A DNA stretch of 64,000 nucleotides from an uncultured Pseudomonadota bacterium (GCA_937864035.1 CALMIO010000001.1:37847-101846), one strand, 5' to 3'; counted from the stretch's first letter, positions 35,616 through 44,972 are shown. Made by a program: numbers and translations. The notes: generated from the sequence alone by a model not told the origin.

Positions 35616-36489
35616 TTTAATAAATTATTTTTATTTACTTTTTTTATTGGGAAGGGCTTGCCCTTTGCTAGCCGATCCTCAGGAGTTTGCGGATCATAAA
35701 TCTTATTTTATATTTTCCAAGCAGTTAATAGTCTCTGAAAGCGTGACAAATGTCCGCTTGATTTTGCAGAGCGAAATTGAACGATATACCTTTGAAGCGC
35801 CACTAAAATATCAGATTGCCCCAGCTGATAATCAGCAGAACCTTGGCGTTATGGATGAATCAAATAAATATCTACTGACTTTTGCCGCTATTTTACCGAC
35901 AACTCCTTTGCATCAAGGTTATCTTGAGGTTTATACTTCTAATAATAAAAAATTATATTTTGCTTTAGGCTGGATTAATCCAGCCGCTAGCGATCTTTTT
36001 GGAGGTTCGTACGGTAAGTTAGTGGAGGCCGTTAAAATTAAAAAAGACTCATTAGCAACGATCCGTGATAGACTAGATCTTGCTTATAGTAACCTACAAA
36101 AGGTCAAAAATGAGGCTGAAAGTATCGCCGATCTTGACAATTTGATCATTCTTTTGGAAAGAGTCAAGAAAGAACGAGAGACTCTTGATAATATAAAAGA
36201 AGCTAAAGCCCGTTTGACGACTTTTATATCTCCTCAGAGTGAAAAGCTAATCACTAAAAATTTAGCGGCGCGCGAAATTGAAATAACAAAAGCAATAGGT
36301 TTACTTTCTAAAATTAGCCCACAGCTTAGCAAAAGATCGGCGCAACCACTCGTCAAACAAGAGAGCCAGCAGACAGCTGTTGGAGCAGTTAATAGTCGGG
36401 AATCCTTTTTATCAAGCGGCAAAAAAAACTCGGTTGTTAGGCAAAATTCACAATCAAATTCAGCGGCTAGTTTTTGGGAGATTGATTGA
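35608..36489 (+). CDS. Secreted coiled-coil protein, DUF6754/MutL cluster
   Basis: 293 residues, start TTG 35608 overlapping the previous gene. A signal peptide (FYLLFLLGRACPLLA, cleavage near residue 22) is followed by a beta-rich part (30-130), helical heptads (150-245: LVEAVKIKKDSLATIRDRL) and a disordered Ser/Gln tail (SGKKNSVVRQNSQSNSAA). Same two-part plan (beta domain plus coiled coil) as its upstream neighbour, so the two may interact. Unknown function. Confidence 0.65.
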   Translation: MSNLINYFYLLFLLGRACPLLADPQEFADHKSYFIFSKQLIVSESVTNVRLILQSEIERYTFEAPLKYQIAPADNQQNLGVMDESNKYLLTFAAILPTTPLHQGYLEVYTSNNKKLYFALGWINPAASDLFGGSYGKLVEAVKIKKDSLATIRDRLDLAYSNLQKVKNEAESIADLDNLIILLERVKKERETLDNIKEAKARLTTFISPQSEKLITKNLAAREIEITKAIGLLSKISPQLSKRSAQPLVKQESQQTAVGAVNSRESFLSSGKKNSVVRQNSQSNSAASFWEID

Positions 36490-36731
36490 AAGAGGAGCAG
36501 GAGAAAAAAGTATTAGCTTTGGCGGAGATAATCAAAGCCAAGGGGATGCAAACGCCAGTTTCTCTGTTTCTCGAGGCGCATTTGCCGCTCGCCGGCATTT
36601 TATCCCATTCATTACTTGTTTTTGATCCACTAATATCGGGATTATTTCGCAATCTGAATCTGAAAGATTTGCAGGAAATGTTAAGTAGTCGTGAGTTGCT
36701 TGAGAAACTATTGCGAGAACTTGAAACCTGA
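36486..36731 (+). CDS. Small hypothetical protein
   Basis: 81 residues from TTG 36486, overlapping the previous stop as TTGA. The core MQTPVSLFLEAHLPLAGILS resembles a short conserved module (P-x-x-x-FLE-x-H-x-PL-x) that I recall in small bacterial hypothetical proteins; the rest is amphipathic helix. It may be membrane-peripheral. Context ties it to the upstream coiled-coil genes. Confidence 0.6.
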   Translation: MKEEQEKKVLALAEIIKAKGMQTPVSLFLEAHLPLAGILSHSLLVFDPLISGLFRNLNLKDLQEMLSSRELLEKLLRELET

Positions 36732-36809
36732 TAGTCAGCTTTTTTTAAAATCGAAAAGATCTCTTAGTGTCTAAAAAGAGTTGAAAAGTCAACCTTTCTG
36801 GAGGGATTT

Positions 36810-36902
36810 TTGCAAATCACCATGTTTTCTGATGGCGAAGATTTTAATCGTTTCGCCAAGCTTATGTTTTGTTTAGAATTTATTGGCAAAGATGCTTTAT
36901 AA
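36810..36902 (+). CDS. Possible 30-residue leader peptide
   Basis: TTG 36810 is preceded by GGAGGG (36800-36805), one of the strongest ribosome-binding sites in the window, and opens a 30-codon frame (MQITMFSDGEDF... ending GKDAL) that stops 31 bases before the DUF6754 gene. A small hairpin GTTGA-aaag-TCAAC precedes the site. It could be a translated leader or a chance frame. Confidence 0.3.
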   Translation: MQITMFSDGEDFNRFAKLMFCLEFIGKDAL

Positions 36903-36933
36903 AAAGCTTTATTATTAAGCTTATCTGTATTTT

Positions 36934-37737
36934 ATGGAACACGCGACACCCGTAGCCATAATTTTGCTGGTAGCATTATTGGCGCCAGTGGTGATTTATA
37001 TTCGCCGTTCCAAAGCTGGCAAAGAGATCTTCGTGCGCCGCATAGCAGGAATTGACGCCACTGAAGAAGCAATTGGGCGAGCAGTCGAGCAGGGACGACC
37101 TATATCTTTTGCTTTTGGGATGACAGAAATCGGTCCCTTATTTTACGCTTGCTTAGGTGTTTTGTATTATGTGGCAAAGCGCGCCGCCAAATTAAAAAAT
37201 AAACTTTTAATACCCCAAAGATCGCCAGAAGCGGTGGCGATTGTCGAAGACACGATCAAAGAAGCTTATCGCGAAGTTGATAGATCTGAAAACTTCGATC
37301 CAACTTCGGTGCGCTTTCTTTCTGAAGAGCAGTTCGCTTACGCTTCGGGATATATGGGAATTATGCACCGCGAGAATGTTGGAGCGGCTTTTTTGTTTGG
37401 ACACTTTGCCGGCGAATCATTGATTATGGCTGAAGCTGGCAGGCAGGTTGGCGCTATGCAAGTTGGCGCCAGCGTTGATCCCGAGCAGACCTGTTTTTTT
37501 ATAACTACTTGCGATTACACTCTGATTGGCGAGGAGATATTCGCCGCTTCGGCTTATTTGAGCCGTGAACCAGTTCAAGTTGGAAGTCTTGCCGGACAGG
37601 ATCGAGCTAAGCTCATCTTTTTAGTTTTAATCGTGATTGGTATTTTAATAGCCACGGCCAATTCTCTGCTATCTTTAGATCTTCCAAACATTGATGCTTT
37701 GATAAACTTTAATCCGGGCTGGTTTAATCATGAGTAG
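36934..37737 (+). CDS. DUF6754 membrane protein
   Basis: 267 residues with a transmembrane helix at each end (IILLVALLAPVVIYI and IFLVLIVIGILIATA). The domain between carries the motifs I associate with DUF6754: FVRRIAGIDATEEAIGRAVEQGRP, RFLSEEQFAYASGYMG, FGHFAGESLIMAEAG, CDYTLIGEEIFAASAYLSREP and GSLAGQDRAK. The high conservation of the ESL...AE and CDYTLIGEE blocks suggests a functional site, but no activity is known to me. It overlaps the next gene by eight bases. Confidence 0.85.
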   Translation: MEHATPVAIILLVALLAPVVIYIRRSKAGKEIFVRRIAGIDATEEAIGRAVEQGRPISFAFGMTEIGPLFYACLGVLYYVAKRAAKLKNKLLIPQRSPEAVAIVEDTIKEAYREVDRSENFDPTSVRFLSEEQFAYASGYMGIMHRENVGAAFLFGHFAGESLIMAEAGRQVGAMQVGASVDPEQTCFFITTCDYTLIGEEIFAASAYLSREPVQVGSLAGQDRAKLIFLVLIVIGILIATANSLLSLDLPNIDALINFNPGWFNHE

Positions 37738-38755
37738 CTGGAAAATTTTTCTTATTAGATTGGTAACTTTTTTGGCCGGCTTGTATTTCTTTCTACTTTT
37801 TATTACACCCGAACCTATTTTTAAAGCCTCTCCATGGTCAGAGGCGCATTCTAAAATATCTTATGGCTTTGTTGCGGTTGGAGTGATGGCGCTTGGTATT
37901 GGGCTAATAAATATCTTTTGGATTCACGGTTCAAAAGTAGTGTTTAAGAGGAGTGGCTGGTTTAATAGTTTAAGTTTGATCTCTGGATTGCTTGTCATGT
38001 TGGTTGTTGCCACGGTTGATTGGATTGGTGGACGAGAGATTAATAATTTTGGAAGACACTCGGCGATGCTTTCTGCCTTCGCGATTGACATTGTGGAGAA
38101 TAAAAAAAATCAATTAGTTTTACCTGAAGAGCGGTTGCGAATATTTAAAATTTCGGTAAGTGAGCATTTGAGAGAGCGTTCTTTAGCGGCAAACGATGTT
38201 CTGTCTAAAATTGGTTCGCAAGATCATTTTAAAGCAACTTCAATTGCGGTTGATATTTCGACCGTAGCGGCTGATCTTGCTAGTCAAATAGATAAAATCA
38301 GTTTGGCAGATTTTGATCAAGTTAAAATTTTTGCTGCTAAGTTGTCTGAGCTTTCTGCTTTAGAGTTGTCTTTAAAGAGGATCGAAGTTAAAGGGCGATT
38401 GCCTCAAAAAATTTATGGGCTTCTTTATGATGGCCTTTTTGTAGCGCTTGGTTCTGCTATGTTTTCCTTATTGGCAGCTTATATAGCGGCCGCCGCTTTT
38501 CGGGCATTTAGAATTAAAAGTTGGGAAGCCGCTTTGATGATGTTTGCCGCTTTGATTGTCATGCTTGGGCAAATTCCTTTTGGCGTTTATATAAATAAGA
38601 ATTTGCCCGCATTGAGGTTTTGGCTGATGCAAGTTCCTAACAGCGCCGCTTTTAAGGCGATCAATATTGGCGCCTTAGTAGCTTCTTTGGTGATCGGTTT
38701 TCGTGTTTGGCTATCTCTTGAAAGCAGCTCTTTTTATCGGAAAAAAGAGAAGTAA
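37730..38755 (+). CDS. Polytopic membrane protein of the DUF6754/MutL cluster
   Basis: 341 residues, about three N-terminal helices (FLIRLVTFLAGLYFFLLFI; VAVGVMALGIGLINIFWI; LISGLLVMLVVATVDWIGG), an extracytoplasmic or cytoplasmic helical domain (about 105-215) and three C-terminal helices. GGREINNFGRHSAMLSAF follows the third helix. No characterised homologue is known to me. It overlaps the DUF6754 gene and is six bases from the next, so coexpression is very likely. Confidence 0.75.
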   Translation: MSSWKIFLIRLVTFLAGLYFFLLFITPEPIFKASPWSEAHSKISYGFVAVGVMALGIGLINIFWIHGSKVVFKRSGWFNSLSLISGLLVMLVVATVDWIGGREINNFGRHSAMLSAFAIDIVENKKNQLVLPEERLRIFKISVSEHLRERSLAANDVLSKIGSQDHFKATSIAVDISTVAADLASQIDKISLADFDQVKIFAAKLSELSALELSLKRIEVKGRLPQKIYGLLYDGLFVALGSAMFSLLAAYIAAAAFRAFRIKSWEAALMMFAALIVMLGQIPFGVYINKNLPALRFWLMQVPNSAAFKAINIGALVASLVIGFRVWLSLESSSFYRKKEK

Positions 38756-38761
38756 TATAAA

Positions 38762-39613
38762 ATGTTGAGAAATCGGATCATATATATATTAGTCATCTTA
38801 GTTTTAGCTTTTCCTCTGAGCAGTGGTTTTGTTTTGCCACCATCAAGAATGATTGCCGCTGAGAAAGCATATGAGATAATTGATAATTATCAAGCTAAAG
38901 AGGGAGAGTTGGTTTTCGTTGCCTTTGATTTTGGTCCGGGGAGTAAAGCTGAAAATTATGCGCAAGCCGAGGTGGCGGTAGAGCATCTTTTTCGCAAACG
39001 CGCCAAGGTGGTTTTTTTTAGCTTATACGCTTTAGCGGAAGGTTTTTTGGAATCATTGCCTAAACAGGTTGCCGCCAAATTAGCAAAAGAGCATTCAGAT
39101 CAGTCTTGGACTTATGGAGTTGATTGGATCAATCTTGGTTTTAAAAATGGAGGCATTTTATTTTTGCAAGCTTTAGTCAAATCCGATGATTTGGCATCAT
39201 TCCTTAAAAAAGATAGTTCCGGCGCCGAGCTTAAACAATTTTCTCTGATGAAAAACGTTGGTGGTTTTAGCAGTATTAAATTATTAGTTGAGTTTTCAAG
39301 CCTCTCCGGGATGTTGCGTAATTATGTTCAATATTTTAATAGCTCAACCCATCGGCCGCTTTATATTTATGGGTGCACTTCGATCGGCTCTCCCGAAGCT
39401 TACATTTATTTAGATTCTGGGCAGATTAATGCCCTTTACGAAGGAATTGGCGGGGCGGCTTGGTATTCGAAATTGTTGACCGATAATTTTGTCGGACGCG
39501 AAGCCGATTCGGCAAGCTTGATCAATTCTGCCATAGGAGTTGGGCATCTTTTGATTATTGGTTTGGTTGCTTTCGGCAATGTTTTAACTCTGTTTTTTAG
39601 GGCTCAAAAATGA
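38762..39613 (+). CDS. Membrane-anchored extracytoplasmic protein of the cluster
   Basis: 283 residues. Signal peptide or anchor (IIYILVILVLAFPLSSGFV), a soluble alpha/beta-like domain (ELVFVAFDFGPGSKAENYAQAEVAVEHLFRKRAKVVFFSLYALA) and a C-terminal helix (GHLLIIGLVAFGNVLTLFF). The soluble part alternates strands and helices. Function unknown. Overlaps the next gene by four bases. Confidence 0.7.
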   Translation: MLRNRIIYILVILVLAFPLSSGFVLPPSRMIAAEKAYEIIDNYQAKEGELVFVAFDFGPGSKAENYAQAEVAVEHLFRKRAKVVFFSLYALAEGFLESLPKQVAAKLAKEHSDQSWTYGVDWINLGFKNGGILFLQALVKSDDLASFLKKDSSGAELKQFSLMKNVGGFSSIKLLVEFSSLSGMLRNYVQYFNSSTHRPLYIYGCTSIGSPEAYIYLDSGQINALYEGIGGAAWYSKLLTDNFVGREADSASLINSAIGVGHLLIIGLVAFGNVLTLFFRAQK

Positions 39614-40374
39614 GAGAGGGATTTGAAGTTTGGCAGATTTTAACAGTGTTAGTCGGAGGTATCGCCACGATCGCTATTTATAGTTTTTTGCTGGGCGAAA
39701 ATCGTTTTTACCGTTTTTTTGAACATCTTTTCGTTGGCATGGCGGCTGGTTTCCTGCCGATTTTTTCTCTTCGTTATACTTTGTGGCCGAACGTTATTGA
39801 GCCGCTTTTGGGGAGTGATTATTTTCTTTTTCCTGATGGGACTACCTCTGCGGAGTATCACTGGACCCGCTTGTTGTATATAGCGCCGATGATTTTTGGT
39901 CTTTTGTATTATTTTATATTTTCCAATCGTTATGGCTGGTTGGCGAAATTGGTTATTGGTTTTTCGCTCGGCGCTGGAGCTGGTCTTTCTTTTCAAGGTT
40001 TTTTCAGTGAGATTGTGCCTCAACTTGCCAGCAGTTTACGTCCGCTGATTGTCTTTAGCGGAGAGCAAGCAAGTTTTGATGTTTTAGAGAGCTTTAATAA
40101 TATATTTTTTACGGTTACTTTGCTTTCAGTTTTAACTTACTTTTTTTTCTCATTTCAATTCGCTGGTGGTGGTTTAGCTGAAAAAAGTTTTAATAAGATC
40201 AAAACTGCTGGCAGGCTTTTGATGATGATCTGTTTCGGAGCTTTTTTCGGTTCAACTGTTATGGCAAGGCTCGCGCTTTTAACGGAGAGGCTCCAATTTT
40301 TGATTTATGATTTTCGCGGAACGCTCGGTTGGGTAATTGATTTTTTGATTTATAGTTCCTTTGGGATGCGCTAA
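39610..40374 (+). CDS. Polytopic membrane protein of the cluster
   Basis: 254 residues, start ATG 39610 overlapping the previous stop as ATGA. About seven hydrophobic helices. Features: FFEHLFVGMAAGFLPIFSLRY, LLYIAPMIFGLLYYFIFSN, LVIGFSLGAGAGLSFQGFF and GAFFGSTVMARLALLTERL, with small-residue GxG motifs typical of packed helices. No transporter family is recognised. It directly precedes the MutL-like ATPase gene. Confidence 0.75.
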   Translation: MREGFEVWQILTVLVGGIATIAIYSFLLGENRFYRFFEHLFVGMAAGFLPIFSLRYTLWPNVIEPLLGSDYFLFPDGTTSAEYHWTRLLYIAPMIFGLLYYFIFSNRYGWLAKLVIGFSLGAGAGLSFQGFFSEIVPQLASSLRPLIVFSGEQASFDVLESFNNIFFTVTLLSVLTYFFFSFQFAGGGLAEKSFNKIKTAGRLLMMICFGAFFGSTVMARLALLTERLQFLIYDFRGTLGWVIDFLIYSSFGMR

Positions 40375-40379
40375 GTAGA

Positions 40380-42224
40380 ATGTCAAAATCATTTGATAAA
40401 GAGAAGCTTACGGCGGTGTTGGTTACCGATTGCGGATCGACAACTACCAAGGCTTTGCTTTTTGAGAGAAACGAGCAGGGACAGTGGCGTCAAACTTATC
40501 GTGGTGAGGCTCCAACAACAGTTGAAGCTCCGGTAGCGGATGTGACGGTTGGGGCGCTGAACGCTTTTGCCGAGCTTGAGGAGATTAGCGGTCGTAAGAT
40601 CTTAAAAACATCAGCAGAAAGGCAATCTTACTTGCCTCCATTTAACTTTAAGACAAACGATCCGCGACATGGCATTGATCTTTATCTATCAACAAGTTCG
40701 GCTGGTGGTGGTTTGCAGATGATGGTAGCTGGAGTCGTTAAGGATATAACTACTCAGTCAGCCCAGCGAGCCGCGCTTGGAGCTGGGGCGATCGTCTTGG
40801 AGGCGATTTCAGCTGACGATGGCAGGGAGGAGTATCGGCGCATAGAAGAGATTAGAAAACTTCGCCCGGATATTATTCTTTTGACGGGGGGAGTTGATGG
40901 TGGAACAAAATCTCAGGTGTTGGAAGTAGCAGAAATTTTACTTTCGGCGGCTCCGCGACCACGCTTCGGGCATACTTTAAAAGTTCCGGTTATTTACGCT
41001 GGCAATAGCGAAGCACGCCAAGAAATTTCAAGTTTATTGGGCGAGGTTTTTCAATTGCAAATTGTTGATAATGTCAGGCCGAATGTTGAAAGAGAAAATT
41101 TATCGCCGGCGCGCGAGGCAATTCACGAGCTTTTTCTCTCTCATGTTATGTCTCACTCTCCCGGATACGATAAATTAATGTCTTGGTCGCCTTTTCCGAT
41201 TATGCCAACACCGGCAGCAGTTGGTGATATGATCAAGGAATACGCTGAAAACAGCAATCAACAGGTATTGGCTGTTGACATTGGAGGCGCAACTACCGAT
41301 ATTTTTTCTGTTTTAAGAGATGAAGAGCAGAAACTCTCGATTTTTAATAGAACAGTTAGCGCTAATTTAGGAATGAGTTATTCGGTGGCGAATGTTTTGG
41401 TTGAAAGCGGCGTTGAAAACATAGCTCGTTGGTTGCCTTATCAAATATCCGAAGAAGAGCTGAAAGATAATTTGCGTAATAAGATGATTCGTCCAACGAG
41501 TATTCCTCAAACGGTCGAAGATCTCTGGCTTGAGCAAGCGGTGGCGCGCGAAGCTTTGAGATATTCTTTGAGGCACCATAAAATGCTAGCCGTTGGTTTA
41601 AGCGGCGTGAAGCGGCGGCGAGGAATAGCTGATATTTTTAAACAGAGAGCTGCTAACCAGCAAATTTTAGATATTAGCCAGATTGATCTTGTGATCGGTT
41701 CTGGCGGGGTGCTTAGTCATGCTCCAAATCGGCTTGAAGCTTTACTGATAATGCTCGATGCTTTTGAGCTTCAAGGTATTACGCAGGTGGCGCTTGATTC
41801 AATATTTATGTTGCCACATTTAGGGGCGCTTAACACAGTTCATCCAGAAGCGGCTTGCGAGATATTTTTAAAAGACTGCCTTATTAATGTTGGTTCTGTC
41901 ATAGCTCCTGTTTATTCCGGTTATTTAGAGAGCGGCATTAATTTAGCTAAAATTTATTTTAACGGAGAGTTTATCGATTTTGTCAGGGCTGGGGAGATTG
42001 ATCTTTATCAGTTAGAAATTGGCATGAGAGGAGAATTAAAAGTTTTGCCGCTCTCTAATTATGTTGACGTTGGCGCCGGTTTTGGAAAGGAATTAAAACG
42101 GGAGATTGAGGTTGGTTTAGTTGGTTTATTGTCCGACGGTAGAAACAGGCCGCTTTCTCGATTTGCTATTACTCCTGAGTATCAAAAGCGATTACTTGGG
42201 AAATTAGAGTTAACTCAAGAGTGA
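40380..42224 (+). CDS. MutL/GlmL-like actin-fold ATPase
   Basis: 614 residues. The ASKHA/actin-type nucleotide-binding motifs are clear: LVTDCGSTTTKALLFE at the N-terminus, LAVDIGGATTDIFSV at about 300, and DLVIGSGGVLSHAPN at about 440. STSSAGGGLQMMVAGVV and ILLTGGVDGGTKSQ are hallmarks of the MutL/GlmL group named for the accessory protein of methylaspartate mutase. No mutase subunit or B12 gene lies nearby; instead the gene follows four membrane proteins. I infer an ATPase powering or gating a membrane complex rather than a mutase chaperone. GlmL is usually about 460 residues, so this form is longer. Confidence 0.85.
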   Translation: MSKSFDKEKLTAVLVTDCGSTTTKALLFERNEQGQWRQTYRGEAPTTVEAPVADVTVGALNAFAELEEISGRKILKTSAERQSYLPPFNFKTNDPRHGIDLYLSTSSAGGGLQMMVAGVVKDITTQSAQRAALGAGAIVLEAISADDGREEYRRIEEIRKLRPDIILLTGGVDGGTKSQVLEVAEILLSAAPRPRFGHTLKVPVIYAGNSEARQEISSLLGEVFQLQIVDNVRPNVERENLSPAREAIHELFLSHVMSHSPGYDKLMSWSPFPIMPTPAAVGDMIKEYAENSNQQVLAVDIGGATTDIFSVLRDEEQKLSIFNRTVSANLGMSYSVANVLVESGVENIARWLPYQISEEELKDNLRNKMIRPTSIPQTVEDLWLEQAVAREALRYSLRHHKMLAVGLSGVKRRRGIADIFKQRAANQQILDISQIDLVIGSGGVLSHAPNRLEALLIMLDAFELQGITQVALDSIFMLPHLGALNTVHPEAACEIFLKDCLINVGSVIAPVYSGYLESGINLAKIYFNGEFIDFVRAGEIDLYQLEIGMRGELKVLPLSNYVDVGAGFGKELKREIEVGLVGLLSDGRNRPLSRFAITPEYQKRLLGKLELTQE

Positions 42225-42230
42225 TTTTAT

Positions 42231-43343
42231 ATGTCTCAACTGCTTGTGCCATCATTAAAGATCTCAAGATGCGAGATTATTCAACGTAAACGAGAACTTC
42301 CTCTGGCAGGAGAGATTATTGCCAAGATTGGAGCAAAAGTTTCTCCGGAAAGTGTTATTGCTCGGGCCGTTTTGCCCGGAGAGTTGTTGATTGTTAGAGT
42401 TGCTGAAAAGATGATGATCTCTCCGGCTGAAGCGGCTAGAGGAGCTAGAGTAAAAGTTGGCGATTTAGTCGAAGTCGGTCAGTTGCTTTCGGAGGTTTCT
42501 GGATTATTTTCAATCTTTAAATCTCGTTTCAGATCACCTTATGCTGGTACAATCGAGTTTATATCTGATGAAACCGGACATTTTGGCATTCGCCTTGCGG
42601 AGCGCTTTATTGATTTGAAAGCTTATATTGGAGGGGAAGTTGTGGCGATTGAAGAGAGTCGAGCGGTAACGATTCGTTCTCAAGCGGCGTTTCTTCAGGG
42701 AATTTTTGGAGTTGGCGGCGAAAAGGTTGGAGTTTTGTCACTATTAGATATTTCTCCATCTGAAATTATTGATGAAGGCGTTGCGCGCGCGGCGGCAAAG
42801 AAAAATGTTGTTTTGGTTGGCGGGGCTGGAGTAACGCAGGATGCTTTAAAGGTTTGCGGTGAAAAAGGAGTTGCTGGAATTGTTACTGGCGGAGTTATTG
42901 ATCAAGTTTTGAAGGGCTTTTTAGGATATGATCTCGGTTTGGCTTTAACAGGGGAGGAAAAAGTTCCATTCACGCTAATTATTACCGAAGGTTTTGGAAA
43001 ATTACCAATGAACCATCGGATTGTTGAGCTTTGCAGGGAGCACGACGGCAAAGAAGTTTCTATTAACGGCACGACTCAGGTTAGGGCTGGAGCGGTACGA
43101 CCGGAAATGATTATATCGAATGTTGTTGCTCAAGTTAATGATCAAAATACCGATTTAGAGCTCAAGACTGGCGCTCGAATCCGTTTGATTAGAGAGCCAT
43201 TTTTCGGAAAATTTGCTTTTGTCAGTGAACTGCCGGCCGAGCCACAAAAAATATCGACCGGCGCCATGGTCAGGGTATTAAAGGCTAGGCTTGATTCAGG
43301 CGAGGAGGTGCTTGTTCCGCGAGCCAATGTTGAATTAGTGTAA
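42231..43343 (+). CDS. Barrel-sandwich-hybrid protein of the cluster
   Basis: 370 residues, starts six bases after the ATPase gene. Residues 25-120 show repeated biotinyl/lipoyl-like turns (GARVKVGDLVEVGQLLSEV, FRSPYAGTIEFISDETGHFG), which suggests a barrel-sandwich fold without a lipoyl lysine motif that I can be sure of. Residues 180-290 form an alpha/beta part with VLVGGAGVTQDALKVCGEKG and GIVTGGVIDQVLKGFLGYDL. The C-terminus carries small beta modules (LELKTGARIRLIREPFFGK). Cytoplasmic by appearance. Closes the cluster. Confidence 0.75.
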   Translation: MSQLLVPSLKISRCEIIQRKRELPLAGEIIAKIGAKVSPESVIARAVLPGELLIVRVAEKMMISPAEAARGARVKVGDLVEVGQLLSEVSGLFSIFKSRFRSPYAGTIEFISDETGHFGIRLAERFIDLKAYIGGEVVAIEESRAVTIRSQAAFLQGIFGVGGEKVGVLSLLDISPSEIIDEGVARAAAKKNVVLVGGAGVTQDALKVCGEKGVAGIVTGGVIDQVLKGFLGYDLGLALTGEEKVPFTLIITEGFGKLPMNHRIVELCREHDGKEVSINGTTQVRAGAVRPEMIISNVVAQVNDQNTDLELKTGARIRLIREPFFGKFAFVSELPAEPQKISTGAMVRVLKARLDSGEEVLVPRANVELV

Positions 43344-43387
43344 ATTGAATATGAGAATAATTGTCAGAGCTAAATAAAATTTGATAA

Positions 43388-44311
43388 ATGATCTTTGACA
43401 GCAAATTCAAAGTCACACCAACTGTTCCGCAATTGACATATTTGCCTCGATTGCCTGAGATCGTTAGCTACGAGAGTCAAATTTTATCAGACCATTTAAA
43501 ACGCTTAGTAACTATTACAGTCGTATATTCGCGGCAGAATTCTAGATTGTCCAACGGAAGTTATCCATTGTTGGTCTTAAATGATGGTCAGAACATAAAC
43601 GAATTAAATTTGCTACGAAATCTTCAAGAATTAACAAGTCACGATGAAAATTTTGTTTCTCCTTTTATTGTTGCTTTGCACGCTCCGGCTGATATACGCA
43701 AACGTTGGTATGGTACTGTTGGAGCCAGTTGCCTCGCTCGTTTATCGCCTAATAATCATATAGAAGTTTTAGGCGACAAAGCTGGCAAATATGAGAGTTT
43801 CGTCAGGGAGGAGCTGATGTATTTTATTGATCAGCATATTGGCCAGAATAGAGGGTTAATCTCTATTTCTCCAAGACATCGGGCCTTTGCTGGATTTTCA
43901 CTTGGGGCTCTTTCGGCTTTTGATATTGTTTTGCGCAATCAGCAACAGTTTGGAATTTACGGCGGTTTTTCGGGATCATTTTGGTGGCGCGACAGAGAAT
44001 ATTGCATTGAGGCTCCTAATGGAGATCGAATTGCACATAAACGGGTTGAGGCGTTGAGCGAACCTCCAAAAGTTAGATTTTGGTTCCAATCTGGCGGTTT
44101 AGATGAATATTGCGATCGCGATTTTGACGGAACGATTGACGCCGTTGGTGACACTCTTCATTTAATAACAAGGTTGCGGCGCCAAGGAGTAGCTGAGAGT
44201 TTAATCAACCATACTTATCTGCCGCTGGGAGAGCATAATTACCAGACTTGGAGAGAGGTTTTCCCCGAGTTTTTAAGATGGGCTTTTAACAAAAAAGTTT
44301 TAGGTGATTAA
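43388..44311 (+). CDS. Putative esterase, enterochelin-esterase/esterase-D-like
   Basis: 307 residues without signal peptide. The alpha/beta-hydrolase nucleophile elbow is FAGFSLGALSAFD (GFSLG), the strand before the oxyanion region is YPLLVLNDGQNINE, and the terminal catalytic His is in LPLGEHNYQTWREVFPEFLRW. This matches the esterase_D/IroE-like group; substrate unknown. It starts 44 bases after the membrane cluster and may be read with it. Confidence 0.8.
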   Translation: MIFDSKFKVTPTVPQLTYLPRLPEIVSYESQILSDHLKRLVTITVVYSRQNSRLSNGSYPLLVLNDGQNINELNLLRNLQELTSHDENFVSPFIVALHAPADIRKRWYGTVGASCLARLSPNNHIEVLGDKAGKYESFVREELMYFIDQHIGQNRGLISISPRHRAFAGFSLGALSAFDIVLRNQQQFGIYGGFSGSFWWRDREYCIEAPNGDRIAHKRVEALSEPPKVRFWFQSGGLDEYCDRDFDGTIDAVGDTLHLITRLRRQGVAESLINHTYLPLGEHNYQTWREVFPEFLRWAFNKKVLGD

Positions 44312-44346
44312 GCAGACAATTTGAAGGAAACTTTTAAAAATTTTTT

Positions 44347-44955
44347 TTACATGCCATAGGGAAATTTTTCGTAATCCAGCACTCCGCTTTGGCGCACCTG
44401 TTTTAACGCTATTGAGTAATGAAAAAGAATTTTTAAGGTGTAATCAATTCGTTCTCTGATTGATTGATCATGATCGTTTGAGGGAGTTTGAGCATTGAGC
44501 ATGTTTTCTACGTTCCTGACGATTATATGTTCTGGTATGTACAAGATTCGATTGTTTTTGTAGCTGCTTGCACGCAGTTCGGCTATGGGATAGGACCCAC
44601 CAATACCGCTTGAAACAGCCACTAACAGAGCGGGTTTATGGCCAACTTCTTCGTGATCGCATAGTAGAAAGAGATTTTTTAATCCCGCTGGCGCCATTCC
44701 CGCCCATTCCGGAGCAACTATCGCGAACGCGTCGCTATTTTTTAATTTTTCGGCTATGGGGCTCCATAGCTGGTGCCATTTGTTTGGATTTTCGCTCCAC
44801 ATCTCTTCATCCCAAAGCGGCAGTGGATTATTACTTAGAGATATCACCTGACTGCTTTCGAATCCGGCGACCTGAGCGCGAGAAGAGATGTAATTTGATA
44901 CTTTTAGGCTTTGGCTGTTGGCGCGGTGACTGCCTGATATGATCGATATTTTCAT
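44347..44955 (-). CDS. NADPH-dependent FMN reductase-like flavoprotein
   Basis: 202 residues from ATG 44955 (frame opens at 44964). Flavodoxin-like P-loop for FMN: KISIISGSHRANSQSLKVS; second flavin loop APEWAGMAPAGLKNLFLLCD. Converging with the esterase. The IS1595-like element begins 18 bases upstream of this start, so the native promoter has been displaced; expression may now depend on the element. Confidence 0.8.
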   Translation of the reverse strand: MKISIISGSHRANSQSLKVSNYISSRAQVAGFESSQVISLSNNPLPLWDEEMWSENPNKWHQLWSPIAEKLKNSDAFAIVAPEWAGMAPAGLKNLFLLCDHEEVGHKPALLVAVSSGIGGSYPIAELRASSYKNNRILYIPEHIIVRNVENMLNAQTPSNDHDQSIRERIDYTLKILFHYSIALKQVRQSGVLDYEKFPYGM

Positions 44956-44972
44956 AAAAAACATAAAAATTC

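Noticed and set aside
39649..40023. 124-codon minus-strand basic ORF
   Set aside because: Antisense to a membrane protein of the DUF6754 cluster; a typical shadow.
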